64,000 nucleotides of DNA. Origin: Stromatinia cepivora. Lineage: Eukaryota > Ascomycota > Leotiomycetes > Helotiales > Sclerotiniaceae. The DNA is taken from positions 1,116,001 to 1,180,000 of the forward strand of contig RCTD01000007.1 in NCBI GenBank assembly GCA_014898415.1, in the 5' to 3' direction. Below are positions 28,295 through 40,400 of this stretch, piece after piece (position 1 is the first letter of the stretch; each line of letters begins with the position of its first letter). The notes below the pieces were generated by a model that was given only the letters and a program-made list of their open reading frames with translations, was not told the DNA's origin and made no database searches. A program made the position numbers and the translations under genes.

Positions 28295-28350
28295 TATAAA
28301 ACTAATTATCAAATCATAAAACAATTATTGATTTGATAATTAGTTTTATA
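28295..28350. repeat. Perfect 21-bp inverted repeat with 14-base loop
   Basis: Arms at 28295-28315 and 28330-28350 are exactly complementary, starting TATAAAACTAATTATCAAAT. Perfection is notable in a region where most repeats have diverged. It could be a hairpin, a short element or chance in AT-rich DNA. Confidence 0.8.
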
Positions 28351-28999
28351 TATAGTATCGAGGTAGCTATCTTTTAGAAATTCAGAATTGTTATAATTGT
28401 TATAAATACTCAAAAGGTTTTTAAAAAAAATTTAAAAAAAAATTTAATAAATTAAACAAAAATGGGTTTTTTCTTTTATTTAAATTAATTAATTTCTTTT
28501 TTATTAATAAATTTATTGAAATATATTTAGAAAATTTTATTATATTAAATTATTGGATAATATACAAAATCTTTTAAAAATTCTTATTTTTCTTGATTCC
28601 ATATATATTCTATCTTAATAAAAAAAATTTTCAAAATATCAAATTTTTTTTCATTATATCAATAATCTATCTCTATATTTATAAAACTTCAAAATCTTTC
28701 AATAATAATATTTATTTTTTATTTATTAAATAAAAAATATTTTAAATTGAAAAGATCAAAATAAAAAATATTTTATTTCAAAAAAATCAAAACTAATTTA
28801 TATATTCCAAAAAAAAGGATTTGTTTTTTATATATAATTAATGAAACTTTTATTATTGATTTTGTTATAATAATGAGAAAGATTGATTTTCAGTCTATTT
28901 TGTAGTAATTGGGAGTGTAATTTGACAGAAAATTATTTTTCAAGTAGTATGTTGCAGGGAAAGTAATAGGAACTTAGTATATAGTTTATTATATTCGAA
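28351..28999. other. AT-rich DNA, nothing recognised
   Basis: No gene. Bases 28860-28980 are a little richer in G (for example GGGAGTGTAATTTGACAG), but I cannot assign them. Confidence 0.5.
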
Positions 29000-29457
29000 A
29001 CCTTATTAAAACTATTAATATCTACATCATTCTTTTTTAATTTATATTACAAAAATATAATATACAAAACAAATTAAAATGTTCAAATTCAATTATTCAA
29101 TAATTAATATTAAATTGATAAAACTTTAATTATTATTCTATAAAATATATTTTCTATTTAAAAACATACTTTTATAATTATCTTTTTTAAAAACATAAAT
29201 ATTCCTGACAAAAAATATTATCTTCAAAAAAACTAAATTATAATCTATTTTCAAAATCCAAATAATAAATATCAAATATCCTCCTTTAATCAATATATTT
29301 TCTTTTGATAATAATTAAGAATTATAATATCAAATCTAAATAAATATTTGAAATCAAAATAAATATAAAGATTAATATATTTTTTCTTCAATATCTCAAA
29401 ATCAATATTAAGGATTTCTTATTTGATTTATAAATATAAAATAAATCTTAAATCCCC
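29000..29457 (-). repeat. Degenerate repeat R1, reverse fragment
   Basis: Reverse complement of the R1 part near 9.55-9.98 kb. It lies directly left of the second pogo-like element, whose right side borders an R1 copy in the opposite orientation. Confidence 0.4.
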
Positions 29458-29465
29458 TACCCCAC

Positions 29466-29478
29466 ATTCCGGCCACCT
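29466..29478 (+). repeat. Left inverted-repeat core of the second pogo-like element
   Basis: ATTCCGGCCACCT, repeated inverted at 31212-31224. Similarity continues imperfectly inward for about 80 bases. Confidence 0.75.
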
Positions 29479-29599
29479 TAAAAATCATACCGCTATAATA
29501 ATATTTAATTTTTAAACTTTAATAATTCAACAACTATTATACCAATTGATCTGAAATTTTGATATTATCTTAATTACATTATAAAGAAATTATATACCG

Positions 29600-30662
29600 A
29601 AGATAATATTACAATAATATTGAATACAATTACAAATGGATTTGCAACACAAAAGGCTTCCTTGGAATACAATATTCCTTGGAATATATTTCAAAATCGA
29701 ATTGATAATCATTTATTTCATCAAAAAAAAAACAAAACAATAGAAGATAATTCTGATTCAAAAGAAACGATTAATAGATTAAATATTAATACAAAAAACT
29801 TTTAAAATTAATTTAATTTATTATCAAATACCAAAAAAAATACTTTCTTTTTATAAAAGAAAAGGATCCTTTATTTGGAAAACAAATGCATATATAATTT
29901 TTTGAAAAGAAATCCTGTAATTAGAACGAAAAAGCAATAAAGAATTGATTCTATATAAATTTTAAATATTAATATTGATATTATTAAAAGGTAATTTCGT
30001 TCTTTTTGAAATTCCCGAAATCAAGTATATTAAAACTGAAAATCAATAGAACATAAATAAAATTAATATTATAAAAGATCAAAGTTTTAATAAACTAATA
30101 ATAGAAAATATTCATCAGAAATTTATTCAAAAAAAAACAATCTGATTTGAAGATTTGGATATCTTTTATCAAATACATTTCGGCTAATAACAAAATCTTA
30201 AATGCATTTATTATTTTCAAAAGAAAAAATGTTCAATAATAATAGTTCTTTATAGATCTTATTTTATATAAAGAATAAAACTTTATTATTATAGAAAATA
30301 AATGAACAATAAATACAATTACTTTGGAATGATTGGAAAAGATATTTATATTATCAAGTACCCTTTCTTCTCTTAATAAAACTAGATTACTTATTTTGGA
30401 TGAATATAAAAGCTATAAAACTATTTCCTTTATAAATCTTTATTTTGATAATAATATATATCTTTTATTCTTATTATTATATATAATATATATATATTAT
30501 AATCACTCGATTTATCAATCTTTTCATCCCTTAAAATATATATTCAATCAATTATACCTTTTATCAGATTCTATATTAATTAGAAAACAAATATTCCTTT
30601 TTTACTATTATACAACACAAATAGAAATATTAACAACAAAAAATATCAAAGCTGAATAGAAA
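29600..30662 (+). pseudogene. Decayed pogo-type DDE transposase with psq-like HTH
   Basis: Two open pieces in different frames belong to one former gene. The first (29620-29805, 61 codons) reads NGFATQKASLEYNIPWNIFQ, a helix-turn-helix of the psq type used by pogo-like transposases for terminal-repeat binding. The second (about 30333-30659, 108 codons) contains RLLILDEYKSY, the position of the LILDGHGSH catalytic motif, with Asp kept at 30399-30401. NNIYLLFLLL and TTKNIKAE follow, both usual further along the domain. Between them, near 30045-30080, INKINI occupies the place of the family's MDEAGI motif, with the catalytic Asp lost. At least one frameshift and many stops are present. The gene is dead. 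Confidence 0.85.
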
Positions 30663-31211
30663 ACTAAGAATTTATAATCTAAAAATATAATCAAATTATT
30701 ATTTAATCAATTTTTGTTTGAAAACAATAACCAAAAGATTATATAATTCAATCCTTTTTTAAATAATAATCCTAAACTTCAATAAAATATAAAATTATTT
30801 TTTACTCTATAAAAAACCCCTCAAAAAATATCTAATCTTCGAAAATATATTTATACAATAATTTAAGAAAAAAAGATCGATCTTTTAATACAAAGATTAT
30901 TATTTCGTAAGATTTCGAAAAGTTTTGATATAAAGAATTATATTCTTTTAAAAGTAAAGAATCGAAAAAAGTAATTAGAATATAGATTAGATATAACTAT
31001 ATCTAAAAAAATGTATATAATAAAAACGAATCCGAATTCAAGATTTATAAAGGTTAGAGTTATTAAGGAGATTCAAATTGAACCTAAAGATTATAAAATT
31101 AAAAAAAAATGATTTCAATAATATTTTAGAAGGTAATAATACAAACGATTTAATTGAAATTGAATAATTATTGAGTTATTAAAGTTTAAAAGTCGTACAA
31201 TAATATTTTTG

Positions 31212-31224
31212 AGGTGGCCGGAAT
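31212..31224 (-). repeat. Right inverted-repeat core of the second pogo-like element
   Basis: Reverse complement is ATTCCGGCCACCT, as at the left end. Confidence 0.75.
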
Positions 31225-31229
31225 TCTTA

Positions 31230-33984
31230 TAAATTGGTTGAACATAATTCTTTATATTATTTAAAATAGATATATATTTATTTAAAATAGTATTTGTTTT
31301 AAATATAAAAATAACTGAAAGATCTAATTGAAATTAGTGTAAATTAATAAAGTATATAATAAGTTTTGAAAAAGTTTATATAAAAAAGAAAGAAAATTCA
31401 AAAATTAATATTAATAATTATTAAAATAAAAGAAAAGAATTTATAATAAAAATGAATTATTTTATGAAAAATAAATATTAAAAAAGAAATTGATGATTTT
31501 TAAGAATTTAAAAAATTTGAAAAATTAGATTATTGAATAGAATAAATAATTCAGGTTTTTTTTTTTCGAACATAAAGAAAGGAATAGATAATTTGAATAA
31601 TTATTTATTAAAAATCTTTATATTTTGAAATAATAAATATTTGAAATTTATATTGTAATATTATATATATACAATCTCTATAAAAAAAATTGATAACTAA
31701 TAATTTATAAAAATATTATTTGAATAAATTTAATTTTAAAATTTTTTTAATTTTATAATCGAGATTTTATTTTATAATCGAGATTTTATTTTTAATAATT
31801 TATAGATAATTTTATATTATATTTGAATTATTAAATTTATTATATATTATCATAAAGGTTTTTAAAAATGATATTGAATTCATTGATTATGAATTTGGAA
31901 TTTAAATTAATATTAGGGTTAAACGGATATATTTTACTAGTAAGATCTGAATTTTTAATCGAAGCATTATATATACTTTTAAAAATACTAAAGTTTATTA
32001 ATTTGTTTATTATTTCATTCTTTTCAATATTTGAACACCTTAACAATTATTATATTTGAATATTATAAATTTATATAGTATTTTGAACAATATAAAATGC
32101 TTATTAAAAAAATTCCCAATTTTTTTTTAAGATATTAAATAATTAATATATTATTTATATAAAACTAAATCTTTTGCAAATTAATATTCATTAGTATTTT
32201 GATTATATATTATAAATCTTTTTAGATCTTTACAATTTTGTTATTGAAGATATAAAATATTGGATTTATCGAATTAACTTTTGTAACAATTTATTTTTTG
32301 TTTTGATAAATAATAGAATTATAATTAATATATTTACTTTTGTTTATATATTGTTTTGATTTATTTAAGAAAATAATGATTTTATTAAAGAATAGAATTA
32401 TTTATTAATCTTTAAAAATAAAGATTATAATTTTTTTATTGAATCTATTAATAGAATTTATTTTATATTTATAAATGAAATAAAGGATTTTGAATATTGA
32501 TTTTGAAATATTGAAAAAGAGATAGATAAATCTTCATATTTTGATTTTAAATATTTGTTGATTTTTGGTATTATAATTTTTGATCATTATCGAGAAAAGA
32601 ATATATTCGATTAGGGAATGTTTGATATTTATTATTTAGATTTTAAAAACAAATTATAATTTATTTTTTTGTGGATAATATTATTAAAAAGAATATTTGT
32701 ATTTTTGAAAAAAATAATTATAAAGAAAGTTATTCAAATAAACAAAACGTTTTATATAATAATAATTAAAGTTTTATTAATAAATTTGATATTTTTATTT
32801 ATTTTAATTTTAATTATTAAAGATCAATCTGAATAATTTAATTTGGATATTTTAATTTATTTTATATATTATATTTTTGTATTATAAATTAGAAAAAGAA
32901 TAATATAAATAATAATTATTTTCTATAAAACGAAAATAGATAAGTTATTAATAATTTTGATGAAATTTTGGATATAATAAGCTATATATATCGAATCTTT
33001 ATTATTCTTTTTGTAAAATATTATTTAAAAGCTAATTTTCTATTGAATTATATTTTTAATTATTATAAAATGAATTAAAAGTTATTTTTATTATTATTAT
33101 AATAAAATTAATAATAAAGATTTCATTGATTATATATAATAGAATAAATCTACCTTTTTTGATATATAAATTATATTTAATTTTTCAAAAATGAAATATA
33201 TTTTATATTAGTTTTTTTGATTTATAATATTTTTCATTTTATTAAATAAAAATGAGAATCTTTAAAAGATTTCATAAATCATTTAATAATTCGATATAAT
33301 AAAATTTTCTAAATATATTTTAATAAATTCATTGATAAAGAAAAAATTGTTTAATTTAAATAAGAAAAAAGATTATTTTTATTTAATTATTTGATTTAAT
33401 AAATATCTTTTTAGAAAAATATTAAAAACTTTTTAGATATTTATAAAAATTATAATAATTTCAAATCCTTAAAAAATAATTGTTTTGATATTATATATAA
33501 AATTAATAATCAAATTTATAGTTATTTTTCAGAGGAAAACTTTTTTATATTAAGAATTCAGAATATTGTTTATAAGTATTGAATAATAATATACTCCAGA
33601 TTTTTGAAGATATAAAATATAAATACAATAGATTTCTATAAATTGAAGATTTTCTTTTTTTTGAAGAATATTATAATTTTGATTAATTTTCAGATTTAAA
33701 AGAAGAAATTCAAAATTAGATAATAATTATTAAGGTTATGTATTAAATATTTGACCAATCTTCAATATATTTTAACTAATTAAATAGTAATTTTATTTAT
33801 TTTTGATGGTATATTAAAGATATCAATAATATTTTTTTTTTCTTTTATAAAAATTGTATTAGATTATTTAAGGATTATATTGTTTTATTAATTGATGAAT
33901 GAATTATTATTCAAATTATTATTAATATTAAAGTAATTCAATATTAAAAAATATAAAATTTCTAATTTTCTTATTATATTATTT
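31230..33984 (+). repeat. Degenerate repeat R1, copy 4
   Basis: Follows 8560-11190 in order. It stops abruptly at about 33984, where Copia-1 protease sequence begins. This junction is where the older Copia-1 copy loses its left LTR and gag. The overlapping open frames at 31840-32059 show no domain. Confidence 0.5.
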
Positions 33985-36900
33985 ATTCAATAATTATAAT
34001 ACTATAAATATTATAAACGATATCTTTTTATTGAATGATTATTAATATCAATTATCCGATTTTAATGATTTTATAAAAACAAATACCTTTAACTTTATCA
34101 AAAAGATCATCAAAAAAGAAGATAGATTATCTTAATAATAATCTGATTTTGAACAATATAATATTTATCTCTGATTTTCATATCAATATTGTTTTGAAGA
34201 TTCGATTGAAAAAAATTGATCTATAATTTTCAAAATATAATTTTATTCTTTATAAAGGAGATCATATAAATAAGGAGATCATATAAATAATATAATAATT
34301 ATTCAACATATTTGTATTGAAAATCTTGTATTTTTAAAATATAAACTATTTTCTATCTATTTGAATAATTTTTTATTTATTTCTATAAACAATCCTTCTA
34401 TAATATATTCAATAATAAATGGAAAAATAAACAAAGTATTTTGTTATTCTTATAATCCATCTTTTTTAAGAAAAGATATAAATGAAATATAATATAAATA
34501 TTTCAAACATTCCAAGAAGAAAACTTTTAAACATTTAATATTTTTAATATAAAACATTAAAATAAAAGATATTATTTATTCCAATTATATCGATTATATT
34601 TGTATTTATATAAAACAAATCATCTTTTGTACTCAAAATAATCATTAATTATCTTAACCCTTTTACAAAATCCAATAAAATCTTTTTAATTTCGATAAAG
34701 AATATAATAATATATTATAACTTCTATTAATTAAAGAAATATACAATAATAAAATCTTTTTATATTCAATCTATTATAAAATATATAACAAAATATTTAC
34801 AATCATTCAAAACTTTATAATCTAAATTTATTATAAATATAATTTAACAATTATGAGAATCAAATAGAATAATGATATATTTGTTATTGGAATTATAAAA
34901 ACAATATTATTTAAAAAATAAATCGAACAAAAGAATATCGAATTTAAATTATCCTTATTTTATATATATAAACCTAATAAAAGATCAAAATATATAGAAT
35001 AAAAAATAATCATAAAACAAATTAAAATATAAATTATAATAAATTTATTGAATAAATTATAAATAAAAGTAATATAAATTATTATTTATTTATATAATAT
35101 AAATGCTTTAAAAATCAAATTCTTCAAATCGTTCAACAAAATATTCGATATATAATTCTATAATTATTTTTGTAAAGATTATCTTTTATTTATAAAAAAA
35201 AATATCTAATAATTTCTATCTCAATTGAAATGGAATTTATAAATATAAATATCGAGTTTATTTTTTGAATAAAAGTAAAGAAATAAGAATTAATAAAAAA
35301 TAATACAAAATCAATCTTCGAGTATATATTGAATATTTAATAGACTATATTTCAGGTATATTGATTTACTATATATAGATATTTAAATTCGATAAAATTA
35401 TTATTATTCGAAATATAATATTTAATAAAGAATTCATTTATTATATAAACTTTATCAATTAAATAATCGATATTTATATTACAAAAGAGTTTAAACAATT
35501 TATTAAAATTCTTAATATACAAAATCATATCGAAATAAACAAAACAATTATTCAAAACGAAAACAATTATAATGATTTCATTTATTTATTTATTTTTATG
35601 AATCGAAAAACCCTTGATTCATTTATCAAATATATTTCAGATTTATTATTTACAAATGAATTGATTTTAAGAGTGAATATAGATCTAAAAGATTATAATA
35701 GAAATAAAGAAATCGATTTAAGATTATTCAATTTATTTAATCTTTTAAATAATGATAATAAAGTATATAATTAAAATATACAAATATTGATTAATCTTTT
35801 CATTGAAAAAATTAAAGAAATTGATTTTTTCATTAAAGAATAATTATATTTTATAAATAAAGATATTAGTATTGTTCAAAAAGATACTTATAACAATAAT
35901 ACGGATCCCGATTTTATTGAATATATTGATATAAGGAATATAAAATATAAGTCTATTAATTATATCATCGAAATTCTTTATAATATATACGAAAATAACC
36001 CAAAAATTACTTTAATCAATCAATCTCAATATTCTAAAAGAAAATATATATATTAAAATAATCAATTAAAGTATTCTATAAAGAAAATCTAATTATTATA
36101 AAGATTATTATATTCTATATATTCATTTAATCGATTTATAGAAAATTTACAGATTTATAATTTCGAATAAATATCTAAAAGAATTCGCATTATAAAAATT
36201 GAAATACTTAGGGCTCAGATCAATCCTTTTGAATTTCAATTATACAATTATTATTTAGAGTTATCTCTCTTTCAGAAATCATTTAATTTTCGCATTCTAG
36301 AATAACTAATATATATACAAAAGCAATTATATATACAATAATACTATCAAAGAAACAATTCTAATATTGAATTCTATATAAAAATCATTATATCTTAAAG
36401 GACAAATTCAATAGACTTATTCTATTTAAACAATTTTTATTTTATATTCTGATTTAATTAGTAAAAAATAAACAATATAAAGGAATATTTTCAATTCGTA
36501 ACAATTTATAATATAATCATCATTGAAATTAAAACAAAACCATTACTATCTTTTATTTAATCTATAATCAATAAATTACAAACAATATCATTTCTTCGAA
36601 TTCATATATTAGCAACTCCAAAATTACTTCATTTTTATTATCAATTAAAAGATTATCAAATAGAATATTGATTCAAATAGAACTATAATTTTAAAATTAA
36701 TAATCTTAAAACTAAAAAAATCTAATATAAAATCGATTCTAAATTGAAACTTATAAAACCAATCCTCTTTCAATAAATATTTATATATAAATACAATAAT
36801 CAAGATTTAATTATTTATCATTATTTATATTTAATAATACCAAAAAATCTTCAAATTAAAAGCATTATTGAAACTATTTATATTATTACATTAACAAATC

Positions 36901-37042
36901 AATTATTCCGAATCATAATAATAATTATCATTAAATATAATCTCGAAATTAAACAATACAATATAATCAATATTTTCGTCAATATTCTATATAATTTTTC
37001 TAATATTCTAATTGTATATTATTTATTTAATAAATACAAAAT
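33985..37042 (+). mobile_element. Older Copia-1 copy, 5'-truncated left part
   Basis: Parallels 38.90-41.96 kb of the younger copy from the protease through the integrase into the first part of the reverse transcriptase, then is cut by insertion of the younger element at 37043. Left LTR, leader and gag are missing. The AT shift is far stronger than in the younger copy, and almost all differences are C-to-T or G-to-A relative to it. The sequence resumes at 45327. The minus-strand frame at 35352-35555 is a shadow. Confidence 0.85.
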
Positions 37043-37351
37043 TGTCACGGAAAGCCCCGCAATCCCCTGTATCTTATGAAGGATCAAAGCGTATGCTTTC
37101 CAATCGGAATGAAGGATCTACTAGCCCTTACCAATCCACCAATTGATAAGATAATCCTGATATACTAATAAATAAAGATCTAACCTAATTAAGATGTATA
37201 TCGGCTAGATAATTATTCATTTGTTCTATATATACAGCTTTTGATTCATATAATCAAGGGCAAGTCATTCAATTCTTTTACTCTACCAATCATATATACC
37301 ATCTATTCAACGATCCCTGAAAGTACTGTATAATCATACTATCCTATGATA
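37043..37351 (+). repeat. Copia-1 left LTR, 309 bp
   Basis: Starts TGTCACGG and ends CCTATGATA, where the expected CCGTGACA has been mutated. The same length is found at 45018-45326. I count about 36 differences between the two LTRs, all transitions. A third LTR of the family is at 47864-48173. Confidence 0.93.
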
Positions 37352-37370
37352 ATTATGAACCCGATAGCTC
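37352..37370 (+). other. Copia-1 primer-binding site, likely half-tRNA type
   Basis: Directly after the left LTR stands ATTATGAACCCGATAGC. Its reverse complement contains GGGTTCATAA, which looks like the anticodon region (CAT) of an initiator methionine tRNA and not a tRNA 3' end. Drosophila copia uses this half-tRNA priming. The match is inferred from memory, without a tRNA sequence from this genome. Confidence 0.5.
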
Positions 37371-37479
37371 TTAAAATCTATATAACTTTTTATTCGATGA
37401 TTACTAAATACTCAAAGGATTATTCTTAAAATATCATTTCTACCTTATCTATAATTCAATATTCATATCAATTCAATTA

Positions 37480-40400
37480 TCTTTATTCAATATAGCAAAA
37501 GATCAAAACGATCTTTTTCTTACAATCTATATTCAATGGCTGGAATGGTATTTACATTTGAAAAATAAATGTCAAGTTTAAGGAATCTGGGATTCAATTA
37601 ATTCAAAGAACAATCCGCTTGTTTCTATATCAACGATATCCACTCCAAGTTCCGATCTAACAAATAAACTTATTTATATTTAGGTCGATTGGTTTTTAAT
37701 CAAACTATCTGTTTTATCTTCCATTATCGATCTCCAAGCTAAATATAATTAAGAGAAACAAACTTAATATCAAAAGGAATTCTCGGAATATTTTATAGCG
37801 ATTTAATTCAGGAAAGATACTAATGGAAATACGAAGATGAAAGATTCTAATAATAATATATCGGGATCTATTTCTAGTAGACTCATTATTCTACTCCTAA
37901 TCATCTTTTAAGAAATCTCCTTCGAATTTGTTTCTTTTTAATTGGAGTATCGATATCGATAACAAGAATATATACAAAATTATAAAGCTTTTAGGAATGT
38001 TTACAAATAGATCGAATTGTTAATTGATCAAATACATTTTATAAAGCTATTCATTTTTAATTAGGGTATTATAGTTTTTTCATTCAAAACGATTATCAAT
38101 GTATTCAAAAAGAAGTTTGTATTTATGGTAACTATTGTTAAGTTCATAGTATTATAAGAATATTAGTCTGTTCTAATATAAGCTTCATTTAGTAGAATTG
38201 ATTCTGTTAAATGGTATAGAGATTGGATTATAGTTTATATTAAAGTTTTCGTATATAAGATTATTGAGGTATAGGATGAAGTTGTTATTAATACTTTTCT
38301 ATAAGTTATTGATATCAGAATGCTCCTAATCTGGGTAAATACTATGATTATATAGATCGAGATGAACAATCAATTCGAATTATCCAATTTTTTATTCAAG
38401 CAATTCGGAAACGTTTTTGGAGAATTAATCTTCTAGGATTCTATTTTTCCAAAAATTAAAGGAAAAGTATATTCTATATTTATCTTTTCTTAAAATAATA
38501 AAAGGTTTAAAAAAAATAAGAAGAATATCAATTCTGGAAGTAATCAGGGGATTAAGAAGATCTGGGAATATCCTTGCAAAACCGAATCTGAATAGAACAA
38601 TAGAATTGATCATAGTTATATTATATACAATTACAAAGCCATAAAGTTAGCGCTCATTGAAAGGATCAATCCATTATTCAAAAAGGTATTCAGCGAAAAC
38701 GAGCTACAAACAATTAGGGATCGAGCAAGATCACATTCATAAAAGCAATTTCATCCTGATTGGATCAAAAGGAAATAGATGAAAGGTTCTATTGATCTTT
38801 TAGGACCTTCAATCAATACTGTTATTTTGAATACTCGATATAATTAATCAGAAGTATACTCTACAACAATGAGAGTATACTATCTATCCAATAATATCTT
38901 GCTCAATAATTATAGTACTATATATATCGTGAATAATATATCTTTATTGAATGATCATCGATATCAATCATCTGATCCCAATGATCTTGTAAAAGTAGGC
39001 ATTTTTAGTTTTTAAGTTTTAGGATATAGGGTTTGTATTATCAAAGGGATTATCAAAAGAGAAGGTTATTTTAATAATGATTTGATTTTAAACGATATAG
39101 TATTCATTCCTGGTTTTCATATCAATATCGTTTTGGAGATTCGATTGGAGAAAGTCGGCCTATGGTTTTCAGGATATAACTGTATTCTTTGTAAAGGAGA
39201 TTATACAAATAATATAATAATTGCTCAATATACTTGTACTGAAAATCTTGTATTCTTAGAATACAAATCGCTTTCTATTTATTCGAATACTCTTTTATTT
39301 ATTCCTATAAACAACCCTTTTATAATATATTCAATAATAAACAGAAAAATAAATAAAGCATTCTATTGTTCTTATAATTCATTTCTTTTAAAAGAAGATA
39401 CGAATGAAATGTAGTATGAATACTTTGGGTATCTAAAAAAGGAAGCTTTTGAACATTTAGTATTTGCAGTACAAAACATCAAAATAAAAGGTATTATTCG
39501 TTTTAATTGTGCCGATTGTATTTGTATTTATACGAAGCAAATCATTTCTCGTGTTCCAAATGATCGTTAGCTATTTCGGCTCTTTTACAAAATTCAATGG
39601 GATCTTTTTGATTTCGATAAAGGGTATAATAATGTATTATGGCTTCTATTGATTAAAGAAATGTATTGTGGTAAGATCTTTTCATATCTAATCTACTGTA
39701 AAATATACGACGAAGTATTTACAATCATTCAAAGCTTTATAACCTGAATTCACCATAAATATAATTTAGCGATTGTAATGATCAAGTAGGATAATGATAT
39801 ATCTATCATTAGAATCATGAAAGCAATATTATTTGAGAAATAGATCAAGTAAAAAGGCATTGAATTCGAGTTATCTCTATCTTATATATATAAATTTAAT
39901 GAAGGATTAGAATATGTAGGACAAGAAATAATCACAAAACAAATAAAAATATAGATTACAATAGATTTACCGGATAAATTATAAATGGAAACAATGCAAA
40001 CTATTATTTATCTATATAATATAAATCCTTTGAAGATCAAATCCTTCAAATCACCCAATAAAATGTTCGATATATAATTTCATGATTACCTTCGCAAAGA
40101 TAATCCTTTATTTGTAAAGAAAATATCTAACAATCTCTATTCCAATTAAAATGGAATCTATAGGTATGGATACCGAGTTTATTTTTTGAATAAAAATAGA
40201 GAAACTGGAATTAATAGGAAATGGTACAAAATCAATCCTCAAGTATATATTGGGTATTTAATGGATTATATCCCAGATATACTGATCTATTATATATGGA
40301 TATCTAAACTCAATAGAGTTATTATCATTCGAAATATAACATTCAATAAGGAATTCATTTATCGTATGAATTCCATCAATCGAATAATCGATATTCATAT

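Larger units (their letters stand above)
29460..31227 (+). mobile_element. Second pogo-like DNA transposon, RIP-degraded
   Basis: About 1.77 kb. Inverted ends share ATTCCGGCCACCT (29466-29478 and, reversed, 31212-31224), and further inside TTTTAAACTTTAATAA is also shared. TA dinucleotides at 29458-29459 and 31228-31229 are plausible target duplications, but the outermost 6 to 10 bases of the two ends disagree, so exact borders are uncertain. The ends and transposase differ from those of the 12.2-kb element, so this is another family. The gene is read on the plus strand and is broken. Confidence 0.82.
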
